Shown here piece by piece: positions 35,656 through 44,027 of a stretch of 64,000 bases of DNA. The translations under genes and the position numbers were made by a program. Under the pieces are notes generated by a model that saw only the letters and a program-made list of their open reading frames with translations, searched no databases and had not been told where the DNA came from. Source of the stretch: Betaproteobacteria bacterium. Its GTDB lineage: Bacteria; Pseudomonadota; Gammaproteobacteria; Burkholderiales; Eutrophovitaceae. The stretch's first letter is position 1. The number at the start of each line of letters is the position of its first letter. The stretch lies in the NCBI GenBank assembly GCA_020354125.1, contig CP070643.1, positions 2,774,372 to 2,838,371 of the forward strand. Reading direction: 5' to 3'.

Positions 35656-37134
35656 CTAGCGCAGTACGAACGGATTGCCCGTTTTCGCGCCGGTGTTGAT
35701 CCACACACTCTTGGTCTGCAGGTATTCATAAATCGACTCAATGCCGCTCTCCCGCCCAAGACCGGAATCCTTGTAGCCGCCAAACGGTGACATATAGCTC
35801 ACCGCCCGATAGGTGTTGACCCAGACGGTTCCGGCCTGAATGCGTTCAGACATGCGAATGGCGCGACCGATATCGTGGGTCCAGACGCCCGAGCCAAGAC
35901 CGAAACGAACATCGTTGGCAATGTTGGCAGCTTCCTCTTCGTCCTTGAACTTGATGACGGACAACACCGGGCCAAACACTTCTTCCTGGGCAATGCGCAT
36001 GGTGTTGGTGACGTCGGTGAATACGGTAGGTTCGACAAACCAGCCTTCTCCACACTCGGGGCGAGTAGCGGGCCCGCCGCCCAAGGCAAGTTTGGCGCCC
36101 TCCGTCTTGGCGATGTCGATGTAGCTCAATACCTTGTCATACTGCGGTTGCGTCGTGATCGGACCGACCTGGGTTTCCATACTCATTGGATCGCCCATAC
36201 GGGCCGTTTTCGCCAATGCCAACAGCTTGTCCATGAATTGGTCGTGGATGCTCTCCTGCAGCAACAGCCGTGAACCGGCAATACACGTTTGCCCGGTCGC
36301 CGCGAAAATGCCGGACACTGCACCATTGACCGCGTCCTCGAGATTGGCGTCGTCGAACACGATGTTTGGCGATTTCCCGCCCAGTTCCAGCGTCACGCGC
36401 TTGAAGGTTTTTGCCGCGGCTTCGTTGATGGCACGTCCGGTGCCATCGGACCCGGTGAACGCGATCTTCTTCACCAGTGGGTGTGTCGTCAGCGGCACGC
36501 CGACGTCCTTGCCGAAACCGGTGACGACGTTGACTACGCCATCGGGGAAGCCGGCCTCCTTGACGAGTTTGACGAATTCCAACGTTGATGCCGAAGTGAA
36601 CTCCGAAGGTTTCACCACTACCGTGCAGCCAGCAGCGAGTGCAGGTGCGAGTTTCCAGGCGAGCAACAAGAGCGGCGAATTCCAGGCGGTGATTGCCGCC
36701 ACCACCCCGAGCGGCTCGTGGCGGGTGAAGTTGAAATAGCCTTTTTTGTCGAGCGGGATGACCGCGCCTTCGATTTTGTCGGCCAGTCCGCCGTAGTAGT
36801 AATACCACTGCGGGACGTAATTGAGCTGACCCTGCATTTCGGCGATCAATTTGCCGTTGTCCATCACTTCGAACTCAGCCAGCTTCTTTGCGTCGCGCGC
36901 CACCAGATCGCCGAGCCGATGCACCAGCATGCCGCGCTGACTCGCTGTCAGTTCGGGCCATGCGCCTTCGGTGAAGGCGCGGTGTGCCGCTTTCACCGCG
37001 CGGTCGACGTCTTCAGCGCCGCCTTCGGCCACTTGCGCCCAGACTTTGCCGGTAAAAGGATTGTAGCTGTCGAACGATTTGCCGCTCGCCGTCTCGACGA
37101 ACTCGCCATCGATATACATCTTGAAGTTTTCCAT
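35656..37134 (-). CDS. NAD(P)-dependent aldehyde dehydrogenase
   Basis: 492 residues, standard ALDH length. Seen: TAWNSPLLLLAWKLAPALAAG, the NAD-binding FTGSDGTGRAI turn, the general base Glu in LELGGKSPNIV, catalytic Cys in GQTCIAGSR (near 285), EEVFGPVLSVIKF and PFGGYKDSGLGRE. ATG 37134 has GAGGAGAG upstream. It oxidises an aldehyde to a carboxylic acid; with the adjacent ADH it makes a two-step alcohol-to-acid route. Specificity is unknown; a chloroacetaldehyde-like role is only suggested by the dehalogenase gene downstream. Confidence 0.94.
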   Translation of the reverse strand: MENFKMYIDGEFVETASGKSFDSYNPFTGKVWAQVAEGGAEDVDRAVKAAHRAFTEGAWPELTASQRGMLVHRLGDLVARDAKKLAEFEVMDNGKLIAEMQGQLNYVPQWYYYYGGLADKIEGAVIPLDKKGYFNFTRHEPLGVVAAITAWNSPLLLLAWKLAPALAAGCTVVVKPSEFTSASTLEFVKLVKEAGFPDGVVNVVTGFGKDVGVPLTTHPLVKKIAFTGSDGTGRAINEAAAKTFKRVTLELGGKSPNIVFDDANLEDAVNGAVSGIFAATGQTCIAGSRLLLQESIHDQFMDKLLALAKTARMGDPMSMETQVGPITTQPQYDKVLSYIDIAKTEGAKLALGGGPATRPECGEGWFVEPTVFTDVTNTMRIAQEEVFGPVLSVIKFKDEEEAANIANDVRFGLGSGVWTHDIGRAIRMSERIQAGTVWVNTYRAVSYMSPFGGYKDSGLGRESGIESIYEYLQTKSVWINTGAKTGNPFVLR

Positions 37135-37171
37135 CAGACTCTCCTCGCTATCAGTTGCGCTCGCCGCTTAT

Positions 37172-38101
37172 TCACTCACGAACGCCCATTTGTCTTTCCT
37201 TGTTTCGCACCAGTGCGCTGACCACCGTATTGAAGGGTGCGGCCACGTTGACTGCCTGAGCGGCAGGCGGAATCGCGCCATTAATTGCGTCGATTTCCGA
37301 CATACGTTCGGCCATGTGATCGAGCAGCATCGATGGCCGGGCGTTGGGAATCTTCGAGCCAAAGTTGCGCACGTATTCGACAGGGTTATCGATGTCCACG
37401 TTGATCTTGCGCGCTTTGGCTACGTTATAGGCCTCCACAGCGCAACCCGAGGCAACCTGCCAAGCGTCGACGTCGTTCATGACCTCGCCTACGGTCAGTC
37501 CGGTGATCGTGCAGGTGCCGGAAAAACATACGTTGCAGATCAGTTTTTCCCATACCAATTGGTCTATGTCGTCGAAACACTTCACGCGGAATCCGCCGGA
37601 ACGCCATACTTCGGCAATCTGTTCCAGCCTCGGCGTGACAGGCCCGGAAAACTCGCCAAGCCGCACCAGTTCCCAGCCGTTGTGATGCGCATGACCCGGA
37701 CCGCGCATCGATGCGCCGAACCCGCCGACCACGCCGACCATCACCTTGTCCCTGCCGAGTACGCCTGCTGTCGTGTCCGGCCCGCCAAGCCCATTCTGAA
37801 TCGACAGCACCATGGTGTCTTTTCCGACCAAGGGCTTCGTGGCGGTGGCGGCGCTCTCGACGTGCATTGCCTTGGTGGCGATGATCACCAGATCGCACGG
37901 GCCGGCGTCGGCAGGATTAGTTGTCGCATTCAGCCTGACTGTGCGATCGCCCGAAGCTCCCTCCAGACGCAAGCCCTTGTTGCGCATGGCATCTACATGT
38001 TCTTTCCATGTATCAATAGCCCAGACTTCGTGGCCGGCGTCGGCGAGCAGGGCGGCATAGACGCTGCCCATGGCGCCACATCCCACGATGGCAATCTTCA
38101 T
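37172..38101 (-). CDS. Ketopantoate reductase (PanE/ApbA) family protein
   Basis: 309 residues. N-terminal NADP Rossmann motif IVGCGAMGSVYA, then the family segments VIIATKAMHVES and LSIQNGLGG; the C-terminal helical domain has the catalytic Lys in LVWEKLICNVCFSGTCTITG. GGGAGGAATT precedes the ATG. True PanE makes pantoate, but this copy lies in an operon with ALDH and ADH genes, so it probably reduces or oxidises another 2-oxo or 2-hydroxy acid (inference). It is 37 bp upstream of the ALDH gene. Confidence 0.87.
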   Translation of the reverse strand: MKIAIVGCGAMGSVYAALLADAGHEVWAIDTWKEHVDAMRNKGLRLEGASGDRTVRLNATTNPADAGPCDLVIIATKAMHVESAATATKPLVGKDTMVLSIQNGLGGPDTTAGVLGRDKVMVGVVGGFGASMRGPGHAHHNGWELVRLGEFSGPVTPRLEQIAEVWRSGGFRVKCFDDIDQLVWEKLICNVCFSGTCTITGLTVGEVMNDVDAWQVASGCAVEAYNVAKARKINVDIDNPVEYVRNFGSKIPNARPSMLLDHMAERMSEIDAINGAIPPAAQAVNVAAPFNTVVSALVRNKERQMGVRE

Positions 38102-38236
38102 CTCTAGGAATTCCTCCCTGGTTGTTCCGGTCTGACGCCGGATAATGCAAGTTTACGCCAGGACTCAGCTCCGCATCCGCTGCGTCGGCAGGCGCAATAC
38201 CGGTTGCTTGTTATGTACCGCGCTGATTAGCCACCT

Positions 38237-38557
38237 TCACGCGTTGGGCGCATACAACTCGACACAGTTGCCTTCCGGATCCAGGACCCTGAAGGCAGTG
38301 AATTCGGGACCCGCGTTGAGCTCGGCGTCAAACTTCTTGGCCCATTCGTTCAGCGCACCCATCGATGGCACACGAAAACCGACGTGCACATCTTCGGCCC
38401 TTTTCAGGGGCTCGCCCTGCTGAAACGCAATTAGCACCCCGGGGCCGCGAGCAAGATGCTTTTCAGCCTTGAGGCCAAAGGTCTGCGCGTACCATTGAGC
38501 CAGGCCGACAGGGTCTTTGGCGGGAATGTTCAAATGTTCAAGTTGCAGATCGGGCAT
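38237..38557 (-). CDS. VOC-superfamily (glyoxalase-like) protein
   Basis: 106 residues forming one betaalphabetabetabeta module pair. Seen: LEHLNIPAKDP with the metal His, an internal VHVGFRVPS, and RVLDPEGNCVELYAPNA, whose Glu is the usual last metal ligand. ATG 38557 has GGGAAAGAA upstream. Functions in this superfamily range from glyoxalase to extradiol dioxygenase and resistance proteins, so no reaction is assigned. It is 135 bp upstream of the ketopantoate-reductase-like gene and may lead that operon. Confidence 0.82.
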   Translation of the reverse strand: MPDLQLEHLNIPAKDPVGLAQWYAQTFGLKAEKHLARGPGVLIAFQQGEPLKRAEDVHVGFRVPSMGALNEWAKKFDAELNAGPEFTAFRVLDPEGNCVELYAPNA

Positions 38558-38714
38558 GTTCTTTCCCTGGTGAATTGAGTGGAAGGGCTATCGGGGACGG
38601 TGTGCGCCGACTCGTGGAAGGCGCCAGGGCATCGCTCGCTAGCGGGAACAGCGGGTCGCAATGCTACACTTTTGCCCGGTACGGTGTCCAAGATTATCCG
38701 TCGAACTCCATTTC

Positions 38715-38765
38715 GATTCTGGCATAACGGCGAATCTTGCATAACAGCGAATCTGGCATAACGAT
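38715..38765. repeat. 17-bp tandem repeat, almost three units
   Basis: GATTCTGGCATAACGGC, GAATCTTGCATAACAGC and GAATCTGGCATAAC + partial unit, between the divergent VOC and cupin genes and 43 bp ahead of the cupin ATG. The spacing and position would suit reiterated operator half-sites, but a slippage-type repeat is as likely. Confidence 0.75.
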
Positions 38766-38807
38766 TCAACGTAGCCGAGCGCAGTCGGCTCGAGAAGTGA
38801 GGAACAA

Positions 38808-39764
38808 ATGATCATTTCGTCAGAAAGTTATCGGCGCCTGGCGAGCAGAGCGCCGGCGACGATCCAGGGCGGTCGTGCACAGTATCTAACCGCCGAACAA
38901 ACGGCAGATGTCAGCGCGCCGAAAGTGTCGGCGCATGTCTATTCCGATGAAGCAGCAAAGGCGTTCGACGCCGCTGCCCCGACTGGCACGATCGACCTCG
39001 ATCGGTCTTCGACGCTTGGCAGTGGGTATCCGGCGACGACGTCGAACCTGCTTGCGCGTTATCTGGTGATCCGCGAAGGCGAGGAGTTCGAATTTGCGGC
39101 GGCGGCAACGACAGTACTGTGTTACGCGGTTAAGGGCAGCGGGCGTTCGTTTCAGGAAGACGAGGTCATCGAGTGGGAAACCGGTGATGCATTCTTGTTC
39201 CCCGGCGGCGAAGCCATACTCAACGAGGCAACCGATGGCGACGCGGTGTTGTTCGTGGTGACCGATGAGCCGTTCGTGTCGATGATGGGTTGCAGTGTTG
39301 CTTCGTTCGAAGATGCTCAGGTCAAGTCGACGCACTACGTGGGGAAAACAGTCGCTGCGCGGTTGGAGGACGTTGCTGCGGGTTCGGGGCGGCCGCCGGA
39401 GCGCATGAATCTGAATTTCGCCAGCGCGCCGTTTGAGGATAGTGGCTGTGTCGCGCCGATGATGGCTGCCGGAATCGCAACGCTTGCTGCTGGCGCAAAC
39501 CAGCCCGAACATTGCCACGACTCCGACACGATTTCGTTGTGCCTGGAGTGCAATGGCGGCTACTCGTCGGTCGAAGGTAGCCGCATCGACTGGCTGGCAA
39601 ACGCTGTAATCGTGACGCCGGCTGGTGCAGCCCATTCCCAGCATAGCGGTGGTGACGGTCGCATGTTCAGCTTCTTCGTGCAGGATCGGGGGCCGCGGCC
39701 GGTGCGCACCTGGGAACCTGGCCCGAATCAAAGTGAAGAGCCAGACGCGGAAGCCGGTACCTGA
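38808..39764 (+). CDS. Bicupin protein (gentisate dioxygenase-like fold)
   Basis: 318 residues. Two cupin halves: residues about 80-155 (LVIREGEEFEFAAAATTVLCYAVKGSG, ETGDAFLFPGG) without His ligands, and residues about 215-300 with a likely metal set, QPEHCHDSDTISLCLE and GAAHSQHSGG. The ratio of one metal-bearing and one degenerate cupin is like some ring-cleaving or isomerase bicupins. GAGGAAC lies before the ATG. It is divergent from the VOC-led operon; function is not assigned beyond a mononuclear metal enzyme. Confidence 0.8.
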   Translation: MIISSESYRRLASRAPATIQGGRAQYLTAEQTADVSAPKVSAHVYSDEAAKAFDAAAPTGTIDLDRSSTLGSGYPATTSNLLARYLVIREGEEFEFAAAATTVLCYAVKGSGRSFQEDEVIEWETGDAFLFPGGEAILNEATDGDAVLFVVTDEPFVSMMGCSVASFEDAQVKSTHYVGKTVAARLEDVAAGSGRPPERMNLNFASAPFEDSGCVAPMMAAGIATLAAGANQPEHCHDSDTISLCLECNGGYSSVEGSRIDWLANAVIVTPAGAAHSQHSGGDGRMFSFFVQDRGPRPVRTWEPGPNQSEEPDAEAGT

Positions 39765-39934
39765 AATTTGTGGACTGCGTGCATTAGTACTTGGCCTTCG
39801 CCGGTTCAAGCGCCAGCCAAGTTAGTTGAGTAAATGCTCGCAACGCACTCTGTGCTCCAGATCTTGCACCGTACCGCCCGTTGGCCTTCAGGTCGTGACA
39901 AGTCCATTCGACACCCGTTGCCGCAGCGCAACAT

Positions 39935-39965
39935 CAACACCTTGATCAACGCTCGTAAGGTGTTG
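39935..39965. promoter_or_regulatory. Inverted repeats upstream of the PQQ dehydrogenase
   Basis: CAACACCTT (39935-39943) and AAGGTGTTG (39957-39965), a perfect 9-bp inverted repeat with a 13-bp spacer. A second dyad GGTGT/ACACC overlaps it at 39959-39975. The 39765-40074 stretch has no gene, so this is the best candidate operator or stem-loop for the PQQ dehydrogenase operon about 110 bp further on. Confidence 0.55.
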
Positions 39966-40074
39966 CGTTGACACCCTTTCCTGATCCTGTAATCTTTAGC
40001 CTACCTTTAGTTGCAGCCAGAGCATTTGGTTAGCTGCTTGAGGCACTAAAAAATCACATGGAGGGGAGATGACT

Positions 40075-41772
40075 ATGAAGCGAGTCAGTCACGTTGCACT
40101 GACCGCAATTGTCGGAGCCGTGCTGGCAACAGCTTCGTCTGCCGGCATTGCTCAGAAAGGTCAGTGGCTTCACTACGGCGGGAATGATTATTCCAATAAC
40201 CGTTTCAGTGACTTAACACAAATCAATGCCGACAACGTCCATAAACTGAAAGTCGCGTGGATCCACTCGCTGGGTACGCTTGAAAGCCAGGAGTCAACGC
40301 CGCTGGTGGTCGGTGACACGATGTATGTCACATCTTCGACCGGCCCACGTTACGTGTTCGCGCTTGATGCGAGGACGGGCAAGACCAAGTGGGTACATCA
40401 ACCGGAAATGCCAAACGACTTCTTTGCGACGGTGTGCTGCGGTCTGGACAACCGCGGTGTTGCCTACGCCAACGGCAAAGTGTTCTTCGGTCGTCTTGAC
40501 GCCAAGCTGGTCGCGCTCGATGCGAATACCGGCAGGCGGCTATGGACAGTCACGGTAGAGAACTACCGGAACGGGCACGCAATTACGTCGCCACCGCTGG
40601 TTTACAAGAACCTCGTCGTGACCGGAATCGCCGGTGGCGAGTATGGCATCCGCGGTTTTGTTGCCGCTTACGACCAGGACACCGGCGAGCAGGTGTGGAA
40701 GACCTACACCATTCCCGGACCGGGTGAGCCGGGTAACGAAACCTGGCGTGGTGACACCTGGAAAACCGGTGCTGCGTCGACCTGGGGTGTCGGCTCATAC
40801 GATCCCAAACTGAACACGGTTTACTGGGCCACTAGTAACGCTGGTCCGTGGGGTGGTCACGAGCGCAGCATCGATTCGTCTGACTTTTATCCGTACACGA
40901 ACTTGTGGACGGCATCGCAGTTGGCCTTCGATGCCGATACCGGCGAGATCAAGTGGGGTTATCAGTATACGCCGAACGATGTGTGGGATTACGACGGCAT
41001 CAACGAAGCCGTGTTGCACGATCTCAGGATCGGTGGCAGGACAGTCCCGGTCCTGATGCACGCCGATCGTAACGGCTTTTTCTACGTTCTGAACCGTCAG
41101 ACCGGCAAGCTCATTTCCGCCGATCCGTTCGTGACGGTGAACTGGGCCACCCATGTGGATCTGAAAACCGGTCGCCCGGTCGAAGCAGCAAATAACGAGA
41201 AGCGTCCCCAGCTGGGAAAGTGGGCACGCAATGTTTGTCCAAACCTGATCGGTGGCAAGAACTGGTCGCCCATGTCCTACAACCCGAACACGGGTCTCGT
41301 CTACCTGCCCGCGTTTAACATGTGCATGGACATTGCGAACAAGGAAGAAGAGTACACGCCGGGCCGATTCTATCTCGCATCCGAGTTCGATCTTTCGAAA
41401 GCAGGCGCGACCGGGGAGCATCTTGCCATGATGATGGCGTGGGATCCGATCAAAAAGAAAGAGGTCTGGTCCATCAAGGAACCGTTGATGTTCGCCAGCG
41501 GCGCCATGTCCACTGCTGGTAATCTGCTCTTCTACGGAAACGTCGAGGGAACACTCAAGGCGGTAAATGCCAGGTCAGGGAAGGTGCTTTGGGAGTTTGA
41601 TGTGGGCACCGGCATCCTCCAGAGCCCGATCACTTACACTGTCGGCGGCAAGCAGTACCTTGCGGTTGTTGCCGGGAGGGTCAAAGGTCCACCCTCATTC
41701 TTCGGCCAGATTGGCCAAAGAGTCATCGACGCCAGCCCGGAAGGTGGGGTATTGGTGGTGTTCTCGCTGTAG
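40075..41772 (+). CDS. PQQ-dependent alcohol dehydrogenase, lanthanide (XoxF-like) type
   Basis: 565 residues from ATG 40075 (GGAGGGG 8 bases upstream; ATG 40069 is too close). A signal peptide ends near AGIAQ, followed by an eight-bladed propeller. The vicinal disulfide Cys121-Cys122 (TVCCG) is kept. Metal ligands Glu189 (GGEYGIRG), Asn255 (ATSNAGPW) and catalytic Asp305 are present, and Asp307 sits two residues later (WDYDG), the extra Asp that marks lanthanide-dependent enzymes such as XoxF and ExaF. The enzyme oxidises primary alcohols in the periplasm and passes electrons to the cytochrome c encoded next. Substrate range is not known; no pqq synthesis genes are in view. Confidence 0.92.
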   Translation: MKRVSHVALTAIVGAVLATASSAGIAQKGQWLHYGGNDYSNNRFSDLTQINADNVHKLKVAWIHSLGTLESQESTPLVVGDTMYVTSSTGPRYVFALDARTGKTKWVHQPEMPNDFFATVCCGLDNRGVAYANGKVFFGRLDAKLVALDANTGRRLWTVTVENYRNGHAITSPPLVYKNLVVTGIAGGEYGIRGFVAAYDQDTGEQVWKTYTIPGPGEPGNETWRGDTWKTGAASTWGVGSYDPKLNTVYWATSNAGPWGGHERSIDSSDFYPYTNLWTASQLAFDADTGEIKWGYQYTPNDVWDYDGINEAVLHDLRIGGRTVPVLMHADRNGFFYVLNRQTGKLISADPFVTVNWATHVDLKTGRPVEAANNEKRPQLGKWARNVCPNLIGGKNWSPMSYNPNTGLVYLPAFNMCMDIANKEEEYTPGRFYLASEFDLSKAGATGEHLAMMMAWDPIKKKEVWSIKEPLMFASGAMSTAGNLLFYGNVEGTLKAVNARSGKVLWEFDVGTGILQSPITYTVGGKQYLAVVAGRVKGPPSFFGQIGQRVIDASPEGGVLVVFSL

Positions 41773-41804
41773 CAGTTAGCCACTGTTTCAGCTGAAGTAC
41801 AGCA

Positions 41805-41831
41805 CGGCGGGGCGCCAAGCCCCGCCGTTTT
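41805..41831 (+). terminator. Hairpin with T-run between PQQ dehydrogenase and cytochrome c genes
   Basis: CGGCGGGGC, loop GCCAA, GCCCCGCCG, then TTTT. A 9-bp perfect stem with a short T-run, only partly terminating as predicted; it may set a higher level of dehydrogenase than of the downstream cytochrome. Confidence 0.75.
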
Positions 41832-41868
41832 GCCGTTAAGAGTGAGAATGTATGGAGGTATCTTGGCA

Positions 41869-42243
41869 GTGAAGTCGTTTGTTGGAATGTTCGCCGGGCC
41901 GGTGGTGGCCGCCGCGTTAGCATCTTTGCCGCTGGCTGCAGGTGCTGCTGACGGCGACCTGGTCAACCCCTATGCCGGTCGTGAAGATGTCGTCGAGGAG
42001 GGCGGTAGCCTGCTGAATCAGTATTGCTCTCATTGTCACGGTCCCTGGGCTGTGCAGGGCGAGCGGCCGCGCGACCTGCGTCGCCTCAATCTTCGCTATG
42101 GGGATTACGCGATGTCGACGTTCTATACGACGGTGCAAGAGGGTCGACCACCCAAGGGTATGCCGCCCTGGAAAGGTATTCTGGACGATGAAATCGTCTG
42201 GAAAATCTATACGTTCTTGCAGACAGTCCAGGTCGAGGATTGA
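41869..42243 (+). CDS. Monoheme cytochrome c, partner of the PQQ dehydrogenase
   Basis: 124 residues from GTG 41869, chosen for the TGGAGG site ten bases upstream; TTG 41863 and ATG 41848 are alternatives. A signal peptide (FAGPVVAAALASLPLAAGA) is followed by a heme site CSHCH (residues 53-57) and the likely axial Met in GMPPWKG. It resembles XoxG-type electron acceptors and is 26-96 bp behind the XoxF-like dehydrogenase, so it probably takes electrons from it. Confidence 0.88.
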   Translation: MKSFVGMFAGPVVAAALASLPLAAGAADGDLVNPYAGREDVVEEGGSLLNQYCSHCHGPWAVQGERPRDLRRLNLRYGDYAMSTFYTTVQEGRPPKGMPPWKGILDDEIVWKIYTFLQTVQVED

Positions 42244-42312
42244 GTCTGGCCGCATCTGGTTGGACCACGGTGGCGCCGATTTGCGGTGCCGCCGCGCCAG
42301 GCCCGCCCCCGA

Positions 42313-43830
42313 TTATCTGGCCGGCCTGTTCTCACGCCAGAATGCCGGCTGGTTATCTGCACCCGGTTTGCCGAGGAACTTCGCCGGCGCCATGTCATAA
42401 GCGTATCCGTTGAGCCGCTGCATCATTGCATCGACCCGTTCGGGGTAGTCATTCGCTACATTGTTGGCTTCGCCCGGGTCGTTCGCGACCTGGAACAGTT
42501 CCACCTTGTTTGGCAACGCTGAGTGCACGATCAGTTTCCATTCGCCGGCACGGATCGCGCCATGGAAATCTTCAACATTGAGAAGAATCTCCTTGTCCTT
42601 GCGCGTCGTGAGTCGCTTGTCGGCAATGATCGGAAGCGCGTTGACCCCATCAAGCTTCTTGCGCTGATCGAGCGAGGCGTTGCCAACTGTGAGGAGCATG
42701 GAATATATATCCGTGACGTGTATCGGTTGGGTAATTATCGTTCCTGGCTTGATACGCGCCGGCCAGTGAGCCAGCGCAACGACGCGTACACCACCTTCGT
42801 AGAGGCTGCCTTTGCCCTGCCGGAACACGTCGTTATCGGACACCGGACTGCGAATATCATTGTCGCCCGTTGCATAGCGCATCGGCACCGCGCCTCCGTT
42901 ATCACTATGAAAAAGAATCAACGTGTTGTCCAGCATGCCGCGTTTTTCCAGTGCTCCGACGATGCGTCCTATTGCCGCATCCAGAGCCGTGACCGCAGCG
43001 AGGTAGCTGCGTCGCGCGTCATCGCCAACGTCGTTGTACGAGTCGATCAGCGATTTTGGTGCGCCCCAGTACTTCGCCGGTGTGTCGAAAGCGGCTACCA
43101 GTAGCAGCGGTGATGCCGAGGTATGTTTCTCGATGATCGTGATCGCTTCTGTCGCGAGCAGATCGGTGATGTAGCCCGATTCGCGGATTGGGCGTTCGTC
43201 GCGATACCAGTCGGCTTTGGTCTGTTGTTGCAGAACGGGTTCGGCAAGCCCGGCCAGCGTGCCGTAAAAACTGTCGAAGCCGCGGCGCGTTGGCCAGAAT
43301 TCCTTGCTTGTGTGGCCCAGCAGCCAGCTGCCGACAAAAGCGGTTCGGTAGCCGCTGTCTTTGAGGGCCTGGGCGAAAGTGCGTTCTTCAGTGGGCAGCC
43401 CGTAGTCACTCGTCGAAGTGATGGACAGTGTCTGCAGACCATAACGCATTGGATAACGTCCGGTGAGCATGGCCGCACGCGTCTGGCTGGAGAACGGTTG
43501 CGCATAGAAGGCATTGAGCACTGCGCCGTTGGCGGCGAGGCGATCCAGATGTGGCGTGCGCGGAGCGCCCTGGTGAAATCCGACATCGCGCCAGCCCAGA
43601 TCGTCGGCCAGCAGGTAGACGATATTGGGTCTATCAGAATTGGGTCTATCAGAATTGGGCCTATCAGAATTGGGTCTATCAGAATTGGGTCTATTGATTT
43701 TGGCTTGATCATTATCTCCGCGCTCGGCCGCGACGGATTTGGCGGCGATCGCCGACCCGACAACAACTACCCCAATAGCGACAAGTATCCTCAGGAACTT
43801 AACGTGCACTGGCTCTGGTGGCCGCTTCAT
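42313..43830 (-). CDS. Sulfatase-fold protein with Ser at the formylglycine site
   Basis: 505 residues from ATG 43830. A signal peptide (residues about 12-35) precedes a repeat SDRPN x4 (residues 50-69), then the alkaline-phosphatase-like fold with metal pair in LLADDLGW, HSDNGG and a C-terminal DPGEANNVAND. The usual C/S-x-P-S-R active site appears as SSQTR (residues 114-118): Ser at the modified position and Gln instead of Pro/Ala. Enzymes that use Ser normally need S-x-[PA]-x-R and a radical SAM maturase, so activity as a sulfatase is doubtful; a phosphodiesterase or an inactive relative is possible. It is convergent with the cytochrome c gene. Confidence 0.88.
   Translation of the reverse strand: MKRPPEPVHVKFLRILVAIGVVVVGSAIAAKSVAAERGDNDQAKINRPNSDRPNSDRPNSDRPNSDRPNIVYLLADDLGWRDVGFHQGAPRTPHLDRLAANGAVLNAFYAQPFSSQTRAAMLTGRYPMRYGLQTLSITSTSDYGLPTEERTFAQALKDSGYRTAFVGSWLLGHTSKEFWPTRRGFDSFYGTLAGLAEPVLQQQTKADWYRDERPIRESGYITDLLATEAITIIEKHTSASPLLLVAAFDTPAKYWGAPKSLIDSYNDVGDDARRSYLAAVTALDAAIGRIVGALEKRGMLDNTLILFHSDNGGAVPMRYATGDNDIRSPVSDNDVFRQGKGSLYEGGVRVVALAHWPARIKPGTIITQPIHVTDIYSMLLTVGNASLDQRKKLDGVNALPIIADKRLTTRKDKEILLNVEDFHGAIRAGEWKLIVHSALPNKVELFQVANDPGEANNVANDYPERVDAMMQRLNGYAYDMAPAKFLGKPGADNQPAFWRENRPAR
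43624..43698. repeat. 15-bp coding tandem repeat in the sulfatase gene
   Basis: Four good units of ATTGGG[TC]CTATCAGA and a fifth, degraded one, coding on the minus strand for four SDRPN repeats just after the signal peptide. In-frame slippage would lengthen or shorten the linker without breaking the gene. Confidence 0.92.
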
Positions 43831-44027
43831 GATGCATGCCTCAACGCGTGGATGGACAGGCACTATGATACGATCTCCGGAGGTAACGGACGAACTAGCG
43901 CGCGCTATGAAAAGCCGGGCGATTCATCGTGCCGGTTTCCGCGGTGGCGGTTCTTTTTCGCGGGCCGAAATGCCTCAATACGCGGTTCTCGCCGGCGATA
44001 GCCTTTGATTGCTGTGGCCTATTGAAA

